A stretch of DNA of 64,000 nt, taken from contig CANQDW010000001.1 of NCBI GenBank assembly GCA_947593975.1, forward strand, positions 22,313-86,312, written 5' to 3'. The notes under the pieces were generated by a model. It searched no databases, was not told the origin of the DNA, and worked only from the letters and a program-made list of their open reading frames with translations. This DNA comes from an uncultured Lachnospiraceae bacterium (GTDB lineage Bacteria; Bacillota; Clostridia; Lachnospirales; Lachnospiraceae). Shown one piece after another: positions 29,783-38,705 of this stretch. The number at the start of each line of letters is the position of its first letter. The first letter of the stretch is position 1. The position numbers were made by a program, and so were the translations under genes.

Positions 29783-30847
29783 TTATTCCGCTTTTTCATC
29801 AGGCATTGCCGTACCGGATAATTCTATATGCCGTAAAGAATGAAGCATACTTGTATCCAGATCTTCTAAAGGCGCTTTAATATAAATCTTTGTAAGTTTT
29901 TTATTATGGCTCAGATCTATATTTTTAACCGACGCTTCTATCCAGATTTCCTTCAGCTCTGTATTTTTACTAAGATCTATCTTTTCAACCGGCGCGTTTA
30001 TATAAAGATATTTCAACTTTTTATTTTTACTAAGATCCAGATTTTTGACCGGCGCTGCTATCTCTAAGTTTTTTAATTCCGTATTGCTGCTGACGTCAAT
30101 ATTTTTAACCGGCGCCGATATCGAAAGCTCTTTAAGATTTTTATTTTTCCTTAAATCTATGTCCTTCAGCTTTTCTGAATAAATAGAAAAACTTTTCACA
30201 TTATCATTAGCGGCTATATCAAATTTTTTAACCTGCCCCACAACATGTACATAGCTCAGTTTTGGATTTTTGGATATATCAATATTTCGGTCGCAATCCA
30301 ACTCTTTCAGTTTATTCAGATTCCCAATATCAGCGTTTTCTACATTACGCAATGTCAGCTGTTTTATTTTTTTATTCTTGCTTATATCAATATTTTTTAT
30401 AACGCCTTTAGTAGTGCGCACCTCAAGGTTCTCAATATTGGGCGCTTTTTCAAAACTGAGCTTATTGATCCCGGAACGACAGTTCAGCGTAAAAGTTTTT
30501 AACTTATTAAAATCTCCAACCTTCAGATTTTTAAAGCTTTTACCTTCAAGATTAATATCTTTAAGCCCTGTCAGATATTCCAATCCTTTACAATTTATTT
30601 CCCGGTTGCTTTCCCATTCATCTATCTCTATCTCAAAGTGTTTTAATCCACTTATTTCATTCGGAGACAGATGGTTATCCCCGTTTTTGTCGTAACGTTC
30701 ACAAGTATCTAATATACTCTTTGAAAAATGTTTTCTGTTGAGCAAAACATCTGCTGCCCTCGCAGGCTTTAACTGCCCAAACATACTAACCCCCATTCCA
30801 AATACAGTCAATGCAAATGCTGCTGCAATCCTCTGTTTCTTTTTCAT
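29783..30847 (-). CDS. Secreted LRR-like protein with EF-hand/dockerin-like motif and 20-residue repeats
   Basis: Signal peptide; DKNGDNHLSPNE EF-hand loop; APVKNLDLSKNKKLKYLYIN / APVEKIDLSKNTELKEIWIE repeats. Confidence 0.75.
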   Translation of the reverse strand: MKKKQRIAAAFALTVFGMGVSMFGQLKPARAADVLLNRKHFSKSILDTCERYDKNGDNHLSPNEISGLKHFEIEIDEWESNREINCKGLEYLTGLKDINLEGKSFKNLKVGDFNKLKTFTLNCRSGINKLSFEKAPNIENLEVRTTKGVIKNIDISKNKKIKQLTLRNVENADIGNLNKLKELDCDRNIDISKNPKLSYVHVVGQVKKFDIAANDNVKSFSIYSEKLKDIDLRKNKNLKELSISAPVKNIDVSSNTELKNLEIAAPVKNLDLSKNKKLKYLYINAPVEKIDLSKNTELKEIWIEASVKNIDLSHNKKLTKIYIKAPLEDLDTSMLHSLRHIELSGTAMPDEKAE

Positions 30848-30904
30848 GATTAATCTCCCCCTACTGGTTTTTAATATAATTTATTTTTTTCAATCATATA
30901 TTAA

Positions 30905-30953
30905 CAGATATATCCATATCATGTGTGTTATTATTTTGCAAATATCATGTCAA
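30905..30953 (-). promoter_or_regulatory. 49-bp conserved upstream block, copy 1
   Basis: Reverse complement TTGACATGATATTTGCAAAATAATAACACACATGATATGGATATATCTG; conserved at two other loci. Confidence 0.7.
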
Positions 30954-30988
30954 TATTATGACTATTTTTCTAAAAATATGATATAAAT

Positions 30989-31032
30989 ATGGCAGCTTAA
31001 GCAGGATTACCATAATTCTGCCCAAACTGCCA
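30989..31032. repeat. Hairpin HP45 copy 2
   Basis: ATGGCAGCTTAAGCAGGATTACCATAATTCTGCCCAAACTGCCA. Confidence 0.75.
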
Positions 31033-31081
31033 CGTATATTGATATTGTATTACTATAATCTATGCTTTTTCTGCTGCCTTA

Positions 31082-31705
31082 TCAGACGATCCTCCCGCCA
31101 TCTATCTCATAAGTACGGTCGCACAGATACGAAATATCATTTTCATTATGCGATACCAAAAGTATCGTCTTGCCCCTGTCTTTTTCATCCATAAGGATTT
31201 CCCTGATCTTGCCCGCCATTTTCTTATCAAGGCCGTTAAACGGTTCGTCAAGTATAAGTATGTCCGGGTTTTCCATAAGCGCCTGCGCGATACCGAGACG
31301 CTGCCTCATTCCGAGCGAATATTTTTTCACGCTCTTTTTGCTGTACGGGTCAAGCTCCACAAGCTTCATGTAATTGATTATCTCTTCTTTACCTATGACT
31401 TTATTGATTCCCGCAAGCACCTTAAGGTTCTCGTATCCGCTGAAATACGGGACAAATCCCGGATTCTCGATTATAAATCCGCACTTTTTCGGAAATTCCG
31501 TATCTTTTCCTATCCTTTTTCCGGATACGAGTATCTCTCCGGTAAACGACGTGTTAAATCCGCATATGCATTTCATCAGCATCGTCTTTCCGGAGCCGTT
31601 GCCGCCCGTAAGCCCCACGGTCTCGCCTTTTTTTACTTCTATTGATACATTGTCCAGTATCTTATTCTTCTTTATCGTAAGAGATACATCCTTTACGCTT
31701 ATCAT
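31082..31705 (-). CDS. ABC transporter ATP-binding protein
   Basis: GLTGGNGSGKTMLMKCI Walker A; YSLGMRQRLGIAQAL signature; ILILDEPFNGLD Walker B. Confidence 0.93.
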   Translation of the reverse strand: MISVKDVSLTIKKNKILDNVSIEVKKGETVGLTGGNGSGKTMLMKCICGFNTSFTGEILVSGKRIGKDTEFPKKCGFIIENPGFVPYFSGYENLKVLAGINKVIGKEEIINYMKLVELDPYSKKSVKKYSLGMRQRLGIAQALMENPDILILDEPFNGLDKKMAGKIREILMDEKDRGKTILLVSHNENDISYLCDRTYEIDGGRIV

Positions 31706-32571
31706 ATTATGTCGCCCCCTATCATATCTAAGTTTACTCTCTTCGCTTTTCTGTATATGACCGCCGCAAATGCCGCTTCAGCCGCTATAAATATAATAAG
31801 CGATGCCCACGGCGGAAATATATACGCCCTGAAATAAGGACTGTAATGCAGGTACAGTATCGAATGGCTTATCGGAAACAGCCACTCGCCCATATTCTCT
31901 ATCGCTATAAGCCCGCAGCCTGCCGCAACCTGTATCGCAGTTATGACAAAAAACAGCAGTTTGCGCAAATACAAGCTTCCTATAAAAAACATCATCGCGC
32001 AGAACAGTATGCCCAAAAGCAGCAGTCCCGACGAATGGAAGAAAGCCTTAAAAGGCGTCATCTGGGAATACAGATTAGGCGGAACGATCCCTCTTGTGTT
32101 TAAACCCGATATTCCGCTGTACAATTCGTCATGGTCGGTTATGACAATGCTCCAGCCGTTATTTATAAACGACGCCGCCGCCGTCTGGACCACAACCCCC
32201 GCTATAATGATAATCCAGTACGTGAGCCCGCTTATAAACAGGAACGCAAGCTCGCCTATGATCCAGTTTTTCCTTCCCATGCGGCTTATATAAAACAGCA
32301 TGTTGTCATCCACGGTCGGAAACGACGAAATGAGGATTATAAAAACCATAGTCATCAAAAGCACGCCGAGCCATGAATTGAATATCCCTATGCACGGTTC
32401 AAGTATGTTTATCGGCATATCCATTTCCTCCGCCGCTTTCATAAGCGGTATCACCACCCACTCCCGCATCGGTATGAGTATGACCGGTATGAGTATCATT
32501 TTGGGCGTGAACAGAAACTTTACATACTCGCTCCGTACAACAGTCAGTATATTTTTAATATTAACTTTCAT
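31702..32571 (-). CDS. ABC-2-type transporter permease
   Basis: Several hydrophobic segments; 4-bp overlaps with the ATPase gene and with the upstream permease. Confidence 0.65.
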   Translation of the reverse strand: MKVNIKNILTVVRSEYVKFLFTPKMILIPVILIPMREWVVIPLMKAAEEMDMPINILEPCIGIFNSWLGVLLMTMVFIILISSFPTVDDNMLFYISRMGRKNWIIGELAFLFISGLTYWIIIIAGVVVQTAAASFINNGWSIVITDHDELYSGISGLNTRGIVPPNLYSQMTPFKAFFHSSGLLLLGILFCAMMFFIGSLYLRKLLFFVITAIQVAAGCGLIAIENMGEWLFPISHSILYLHYSPYFRAYIFPPWASLIIFIAAEAAFAAVIYRKAKRVNLDMIGGDII

Positions 32572-33275
32572 ACTCTCTCACCCCTGAAACGCCACATTAC
32601 TGAGTACAGCGCAAGAAACATAATGCCGCCCGCCGCAGGATATATGAAATTTACGCTTACAAAACACTCTCTCAGCATATAGCTTATTATGAATACCATA
32701 CTTAGCGAAAAATACAGGTTATTATATATAAGTATGATAAATGACGCAAGCAGCGACATCACGCCGCCGTACAGCGATATGTAAAGTATGTTATTTCCCA
32801 GGCGCAGGATAAGCTCAGTCAGAGTCTTATCTTCATAACCGATGATCTCCTTGGTTGGATTTATGCCAAAGAAGCAGCTTATTACTGCCGTATATAACAG
32901 GACCCCTATACATGCCGCCGCTGCTCCGCTTAGCGCTGAATAGATGTACCTTGAATACAGATACCTGTATTTTCCCATGCGCCCCCATACGTTAACATAG
33001 AACCTGCTCTTTATCTCCTCATAGATATATGATGCCGACGGGGCGGACACCACAACCGGCATAAGCATATACAGCCATCCATGGTAACATGCGCCAAAGG
33101 CGCTTTCAATATCCGAATCACCAAGTTTCTGCCTTGGAAGAAAAAGTATCGCTTCTATAACCGAGCATTCGCTGTCATTGATTATAAACAGCCCGCTAAG
33201 CAGACATATAATCGCTATTGCTGCAATGCATATAATATAATAAAACAATTTTTTTCTGACTTTCATATATCTCAC
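32568..33275 (-). CDS. Membrane protein, probable second ABC permease
   Basis: Multi-TM protein, 4-bp overlap with 31702..32571. Confidence 0.6.
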   Translation of the reverse strand: MRYMKVRKKLFYYIICIAAIAIICLLSGLFIINDSECSVIEAILFLPRQKLGDSDIESAFGACYHGWLYMLMPVVVSAPSASYIYEEIKSRFYVNVWGRMGKYRYLYSRYIYSALSGAAAACIGVLLYTAVISCFFGINPTKEIIGYEDKTLTELILRLGNNILYISLYGGVMSLLASFIILIYNNLYFSLSMVFIISYMLRECFVSVNFIYPAAGGIMFLALYSVMWRFRGERV

Positions 33276-33303
33276 CCCGGCATCTGATTACAACCGTTTA
33301 TTA

Positions 33304-34509
33304 TTACTTATTAGAATCTTCAAAATCCGTTGTAAGTTCTCCTGTTTCCATATCCACAATAATAAAATGCTCATATTCCTTGGATAATCCCAGATCTTCA
33401 TTTTCTTTCTTTTTATCAATCAAAAACGCATATACCGGTTTTGCTTCGACTTCTTTTCCGGGACTGCTCATATATTCCTTATTTTCGAAATTTTGTGAGG
33501 AATATATTACATACAGCGGAATTATCTTATCAATCTTAATTTCATTAAAATCTGCCATTGTTTTATTTACAATTTTTACAGCGCTTTTGAAGTCCACTAT
33601 TTTTTCAAGTTTTTCTTCCGAATCAACTTTGATTTTTCCATCTCCATTTGAATAGAAAGATATATTGTCCGGGGAATCATAATTGATATTTACATAGTAT
33701 CCTGTAATAACTTCATCCGTATCGTCCGAAGAAAAAAATAAATGGTCATTAAGTCTGATTCCTTTATATTCAAGCTCTGCGCATAATGATAAAACTGTCT
33801 TTTCTTTTTTGCCTTCAGGATATTTAACCGCTCTGGTAAGAGCATCGGATATATGATATTCCAATTGTGGTATCGGCATATTTACCTCAAGCCATTGTTC
33901 GGCTCCTTTGCACATATTAAAAAGATCTGTTTCATCATTTTCAAATGCTATTTTTACCCCGGACAAATCATCATTATCAATATCATACTCATCTTTTGGT
34001 ATAACCTGTAGTTCTTTTCCGCTGTCATTACTTCCTTCAACATAATCATATGTCACTCCTGCATAATATGACATAAAGCCATTCTCGCTTATATTAAAAC
34101 CCTTTTTCGCCTTATTGCTATCATAATTTTCACTTGTTCCAAAAACACCGTCATAACTCTCTGTAAAAGTATCTTTATTTGTTCCAAATAACTGCATATA
34201 CTTATCTTTATCCGCAAGAAAATCCTTTTCATATGACATATGCAGCCGACATACATCCTCGACTCCGGAAAAATCAACCTTATCCGGAAGCTTGATATTG
34301 CCCGTATCAATATCGATATCCGCAATGCTTGCATTTTTAAGTTCATCAGGTTTACAGTAATTCAGTTCAACATCTTCCGTAATCTGCTCATTTTCCCCAT
34401 AATCTTTCATTCTGTCCGTAACTTCCTCAGGGGTCTTACGGCATCCGCATAAGACTCCGCACGAAAATATACAAATTAAAAAAACTAATAGCTTCATTTT
34501 AAAATGCAT
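33304..34509 (-). CDS. Lipoprotein of unknown function (paralog 2)
   Basis: MHFKMKLLVFLICIFSCGVLCGCRKTPEEV; paralog of 27311..28513. Confidence 0.75.
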   Translation of the reverse strand: MHFKMKLLVFLICIFSCGVLCGCRKTPEEVTDRMKDYGENEQITEDVELNYCKPDELKNASIADIDIDTGNIKLPDKVDFSGVEDVCRLHMSYEKDFLADKDKYMQLFGTNKDTFTESYDGVFGTSENYDSNKAKKGFNISENGFMSYYAGVTYDYVEGSNDSGKELQVIPKDEYDIDNDDLSGVKIAFENDETDLFNMCKGAEQWLEVNMPIPQLEYHISDALTRAVKYPEGKKEKTVLSLCAELEYKGIRLNDHLFFSSDDTDEVITGYYVNINYDSPDNISFYSNGDGKIKVDSEEKLEKIVDFKSAVKIVNKTMADFNEIKIDKIIPLYVIYSSQNFENKEYMSSPGKEVEAKPVYAFLIDKKKENEDLGLSKEYEHFIIVDMETGELTTDFEDSNK

Positions 34510-34555
34510 AAAAATCCCTCCTATGAATGCTCTTTAAATTCACTGTTTACTAATA

Positions 34556-34591
34556 TAGTAATATATTACTATACGTACTATATATTGTCAA
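34556..34591 (-). promoter_or_regulatory. Promoter with operator-like palindrome, lipoprotein paralog 2
   Basis: Minus-strand TTGACA (34586-34591), 17-nt spacer, TAATAT (34563-34568). Perfect 16-bp palindrome TAGTAATATATTACTA (34556-34571). Confidence 0.6.
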
Positions 34592-34639
34592 GTACTGATT
34601 TTATCACATTACTTGTTTATCGTAAAAAGCCACATATAA

Positions 34640-34697
34640 ACTCCCTGCCATAAGATACATGTGCTATTGGTCTTCCGCATAATCTTATGACAGGGAG
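34640..34697. repeat. Core-deleted relative (E) of stem-loop element B
   Basis: ACTCCCTGCCATAAGAT ... ATCTTATGACAGGGAG arms; same position relative to paralog genes as D. Confidence 0.7.
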
Positions 34698-34749
34698 CTG
34701 TATCGGCTTAAGCCGCTATATATTTATATTGTATTACTATATATCCTTT

Positions 34750-35730
34750 CTACTGACCCACATACTCTACTATTTTGCTTGGCATGTTCATTTCTATATT
34801 ATCCTTTTCCATGAACATAACATAGAATTTATCCTCTCCGACAGCGCATATATCATATACCGCGCACTGCTGAAAATAAGCATCATCTTTTGCATCATAG
34901 TATACTTCAAAGCCTTGATCAGCATTAATATTGCATCTGTATACGCCATTGCTATTGATAAAATATATATAATCACCTGACACGCTTATATCATCAAAAC
35001 TGCTGTTGGACGTATTTCCTCCTTCAGGCAATTTATACGTTGACTGTTTTTTACCTGTAAGGGAATATACATTAACTTCATCTTTCGTCTGAAGGTAAAT
35101 CCTATTACCATATATTTTCATTTCATACATAAAAGCATCCGGAGTTTTTAAAATTGTATCATATTTTACTTTGCCGGTTTTCATATTGATACATCTTATA
35201 TGGGCGTATTTATTGTTTTTTATATATACGTTATACAGCTTATTTCCTTTTACTAACAGATCCTGCATACGCATGTTGTTTCTGTATTTCTCTTTTTTGG
35301 TAAATTTATCAATGACTTCTGATACTTTTTTGCCTTTCTTATTGTAGACCGTATACCTTAACTTTCCTTTACCTTTTGCAGCGCTTACTACTAACGTCTG
35401 CTTATCTTTTTTGCTGCTTTTGACATAATTAACCCAATCATCGCTGCAGGCAATGTTTTGAGTGTTATTCGCCTTATTATCGATATAAGAGTATTTACGT
35501 ATCTCCATATGATTTTTTCCATTCTTATCATCCATCTCTTCTATCTGATAATTACATACTCCTCCGGCATCCTCAGCCGACATCGGCATATTATACTCAT
35601 TTAGCGGCATCTGTATCTCCAAGTGCGTAAAACTTTTTGCAGCCGCGGGTATATATGTCCCTAACGTACCCATTCCCGCCATAACTAATGTACAGCATGT
35701 TAAACTTAATGATTTGATAAATTTTTTCAT
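34750..35730 (-). CDS. Secreted propeller-like protein of unknown function, paralog 2
   Basis: Signal peptide; YEMKIYGNRIYLQTKDEVNVYSLTGKKQSTYKLPEGG parallels YEFDSGKLYFYDYGSTIKEYDLNGKKTSSYNLPEGE of paralog 1. Confidence 0.55.
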   Translation of the reverse strand: MKKFIKSLSLTCCTLVMAGMGTLGTYIPAAAKSFTHLEIQMPLNEYNMPMSAEDAGGVCNYQIEEMDDKNGKNHMEIRKYSYIDNKANNTQNIACSDDWVNYVKSSKKDKQTLVVSAAKGKGKLRYTVYNKKGKKVSEVIDKFTKKEKYRNNMRMQDLLVKGNKLYNVYIKNNKYAHIRCINMKTGKVKYDTILKTPDAFMYEMKIYGNRIYLQTKDEVNVYSLTGKKQSTYKLPEGGNTSNSSFDDISVSGDYIYFINSNGVYRCNINADQGFEVYYDAKDDAYFQQCAVYDICAVGEDKFYVMFMEKDNIEMNMPSKIVEYVGQ

Positions 35731-35787
35731 GATTAATCTCCCCCTACTGGTTTTTAATATAATTTATTTTTTTCAATCATATATTAA

Positions 35788-35836
35788 CAGATATATCCAT
35801 ATCATGTGTGTTATTACTTTGTAAATATTATGTCAA
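35788..35836 (-). promoter_or_regulatory. 49-bp conserved upstream block, copy 2
   Basis: Reverse complement TTGACATAATATTTACAAAGTAATAACACACATGATATGGATATATCTG. Confidence 0.7.
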
Positions 35837-35870
35837 TATTATGACTGTTTTTCTAAAAATATGATATAAA

Positions 35871-35915
35871 TATGGCAGCTTAAGCAGGATTACCGTAATT
35901 CTGCCAAAACTGCCA
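35871..35915. repeat. Hairpin HP45 copy 3
   Basis: ATGGCAGCTTAAGCAGGATTACCGTAATTCTGCCAAAACTGCCA. Confidence 0.75.
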
Positions 35916-35941
35916 CATATTTTTAGTTTGGATACATGCTG

Positions 35942-37144
35942 CTATTGGGGTATTATGCATTTCACTTTAACTTTTACTTTTTTGGGCGTTATCCATGAAG
36001 TTTTCTTAGTCTGCTTTATTTTGACATATTTCTTAGATTTTCCTGTCTTTGCCCTTATCTCATATTTACATTTAAGCGGTTTTTCTGTTATGTTCCATTC
36101 CTGATTTTCTTTATCGTATCTGCATATTCGTGTTTCAGGTTTGGCTTTCTTCCATTTGTAGAGATATTTACTGCTTTTCTTTGTTGCTTTTATCTTACCA
36201 ATCGATGGAATGTTATCATACATATAATTTATCTTGTGGGTTTTACAGTACTTCATTGTTTTGGAGTCTTTCACAGTTACGACCATATTTACAAGCTCCG
36301 GGTCGCATAAAAGCTCCGTGTTTTTATCCATACAATACAGCTGGTTTTTAATAACGACTCCATCGATATCGGCTTTTTTTACACCCTTTTCCACAACCAC
36401 ATCATTCACCCATGGTTCTGCCAATGACACAGATATCTCCGCATTTTCTGACGCCCTTATTATAATTTTATTTATCTCTAAGGCAAATCCTCCATCCTCA
36501 CAATTTTCCGACAGTTCGTTTTCCACGATCACTTCATCAAATTTCACGCTTCCGAAAGCCGAACCGTCAACATACAGCGCTGACTTAATTTCAACCGACG
36601 TTAACTTTTCGCTATTGTTTAGGAAACCTCCGTTTAGAGAACGCAGCGTAGTCGGCAGTTCTAATTCCGTCAAATTAGCGACATCATCTATTGCCCTATA
36701 ACCTATATGTTCTACGCCTTCAGGTATTGTAATCTTTCTGATCGATCCCGTACCGTATGCGAATACCGTGCTTATACTGTAATCATAATACGAATTGCCC
36801 GAATCCTGTTTTCTGTAGGCGTTCATCTCGTCCGCGCCTATCTGATATACCCTAAAGCCATCAATCTCCGAAGGAAATACAACTTCTTCGCCATAATTAT
36901 AAATCTTTCGCAATGCTATCAGTTTCTGCTGCTCATTAATAATTTGATAATCGTAGTTTCCCGAATGGATCACCGGTGTCCCCGCCGGTATTCCGCACAG
37001 CGAACCGGGCATAGAGGACGCGGCCGGCGTCTCGGACGGCTTGACGCCGTTCTCCTCTGCAGATACGCCTGCAGAATTGAAAAGAATCAATACTGCAGCT
37101 GCAGCTATTATCCTTATTATATATTTTATCTTAGCGCCATTCAT
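35942..37144 (-). CDS. Secreted BspA-like leucine-rich repeat protein
   Basis: Signal peptide; ITIPEGVEHIGYRAIDDVANLTELELPTTLRSLNGGFLNNSEKLTSVEI. Confidence 0.65.
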   Translation of the reverse strand: MNGAKIKYIIRIIAAAAVLILFNSAGVSAEENGVKPSETPAASSMPGSLCGIPAGTPVIHSGNYDYQIINEQQKLIALRKIYNYGEEVVFPSEIDGFRVYQIGADEMNAYRKQDSGNSYYDYSISTVFAYGTGSIRKITIPEGVEHIGYRAIDDVANLTELELPTTLRSLNGGFLNNSEKLTSVEIKSALYVDGSAFGSVKFDEVIVENELSENCEDGGFALEINKIIIRASENAEISVSLAEPWVNDVVVEKGVKKADIDGVVIKNQLYCMDKNTELLCDPELVNMVVTVKDSKTMKYCKTHKINYMYDNIPSIGKIKATKKSSKYLYKWKKAKPETRICRYDKENQEWNITEKPLKCKYEIRAKTGKSKKYVKIKQTKKTSWITPKKVKVKVKCIIPQ

Positions 37145-37174
37145 CGCATATCCTCTCCCTATATTTCTTTGCCT

Positions 37175-38593
37175 TTATTTTACTATAACCTTCACGTAAC
37201 ATTTCTCTCCTGTTGTACGTAATGTCATGCATACTTTTGCAAAGCCCTTTTTAACGCCCTTTATTGTACCGTTTTTGTTTACCGTCACAACTTTTTTATT
37301 GTCTGAAGAATAGGAAAGTATTGTCCGGTCAGGAGTTCCGCTTTGTTTTTTGCCGACATTTTTATAATCGCCGTATCTTTCCGCTCTTCCAAGCCCCTTT
37401 TTAACGTTTACAACAGGCTCCAGCGCAGTCCGCTCTCCTTTTCTTATGACCAATGCCATTTTGCCGGCTTTGAACTTGCTGATATCTGCTGCGGAATACT
37501 TTTTAGTTTTTCCTTTAATCTTTACTTTAACTTTTGCCGCGTATGTGTAACGGACTTCGCCCGATATGTATTTGTGCGCTATCTTTTTCAAATACGGCGC
37601 TTTTTTTATTTTTATGCTGCTTCCGTCTAACCTGTCAAAAGCGCTAAATCCTACGTTGAGTACGCTGTCGGGAATAGTAACCTTAGTTAAGGAATCGCAG
37701 CTAAACGCAGAGCTTCCGATCGTTTTTAAGCCGAATGGAAGCGTAACGCTTTTCAGCCCGTCACACCTGAAAAATGCGCGCGGTCCTATATAGGTAACAT
37801 TTTTGGGGAGTACCAGCTCCTGTAACGACGTACAGTTCCAAAACGCCTCCGTTCCTATATGTTCAATCCCTTCGCCCCACTGTATCTCATTAAGTCTGCT
37901 GCAAAATTCAAAGGCATATTCTTCAATTCTCTTGACATTCGGCGGAATTACCGCTTTTTCAATATTGGTATGCCCGCAGTTTCGTATCGAGGTATATTCG
38001 CTGTTTGAAGAAAAAGTGATCTCTTTAATAAAAGAATTCGGCGAAAATCCATAGTCGCTCTTTACAGTATCCGGTTCGATATAGGAAACATCTGTTTTTG
38101 CTGCCGGATATGAAGCGAGTATGCTAAAATCCTTTGTGAAAAGCACCCCGTCTTTAGACGCGAGTTCGGGATTGTCTTCTGCCACGGTGATTGACGACAG
38201 GTTTTTAAGCTGGTTTGTCAGCGATAAGTAAGTTTTTTCATCTGCTTTAATGCTTTTCGGAAGCGTGATCTCAGTTATCACATCAAGGCTTGAGTCGCCG
38301 AAAAAGTCAATTATCGTAACAGGCATGCCGCCTAACGTTTCCGGAACGGATACTTTGCTTTCCGTACCGATATAATGTCTGATAACCGCGCTCTTTCCTG
38401 ACGGACCTTCAGCTATGTCATAGTAAAACCCGTTTTCCAGCTGACTCTTAAACTCCCCCGTCTCAATATAATGTTCAAAACTTCCAACCGGCGCTGCCGC
38501 GGAACATGCGGGCGCATGATATGCTGACGCGCACGATAATAATACTGCTGCCGTAAGGCTTAATACGATTTTTTTCATGATCATTCCTCCCAA
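37175..38593 (-). CDS. Secreted BspA-family LRR protein with C-terminal Ig-like segment
   Basis: Repeats: IEHIGTEAFWNCTSLQELVLPKNVTYIGPRAFFRCDGLKSVTLPFGLKTIGSSAF; C-terminal VVTVNKNGTIKGVKKGFAKVCMTL. Confidence 0.85.
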   Translation of the reverse strand: MGGMIMKKIVLSLTAAVLLSCASAYHAPACSAAAPVGSFEHYIETGEFKSQLENGFYYDIAEGPSGKSAVIRHYIGTESKVSVPETLGGMPVTIIDFFGDSSLDVITEITLPKSIKADEKTYLSLTNQLKNLSSITVAEDNPELASKDGVLFTKDFSILASYPAAKTDVSYIEPDTVKSDYGFSPNSFIKEITFSSNSEYTSIRNCGHTNIEKAVIPPNVKRIEEYAFEFCSRLNEIQWGEGIEHIGTEAFWNCTSLQELVLPKNVTYIGPRAFFRCDGLKSVTLPFGLKTIGSSAFSCDSLTKVTIPDSVLNVGFSAFDRLDGSSIKIKKAPYLKKIAHKYISGEVRYTYAAKVKVKIKGKTKKYSAADISKFKAGKMALVIRKGERTALEPVVNVKKGLGRAERYGDYKNVGKKQSGTPDRTILSYSSDNKKVVTVNKNGTIKGVKKGFAKVCMTLRTTGEKCYVKVIVK

Positions 38594-38634
38594 GATCTTC
38601 CATTATATTTATTTGCTTTATAATTGTATATTAG

Positions 38635-38683
38635 CAGATATATCCATATCATATGTGTCATTACCTTGCAAATATTGTGTCAA
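38635..38683 (-). promoter_or_regulatory. 49-bp conserved upstream block, copy 3
   Basis: Reverse complement TTGACACAATATTTGCAAGGTAATGACACATATGATATGGATATATCTG. Confidence 0.65.
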
Positions 38684-38705
38684 CTTTATGTTTTTTTATT
38701 TTGTG

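Noticed and set aside
27234-35915. HP45 and D/E palindromes as IS ends
   Set aside because: No transposase ORF lies between copies and no target-site duplications were evident; recorded only as repeats.
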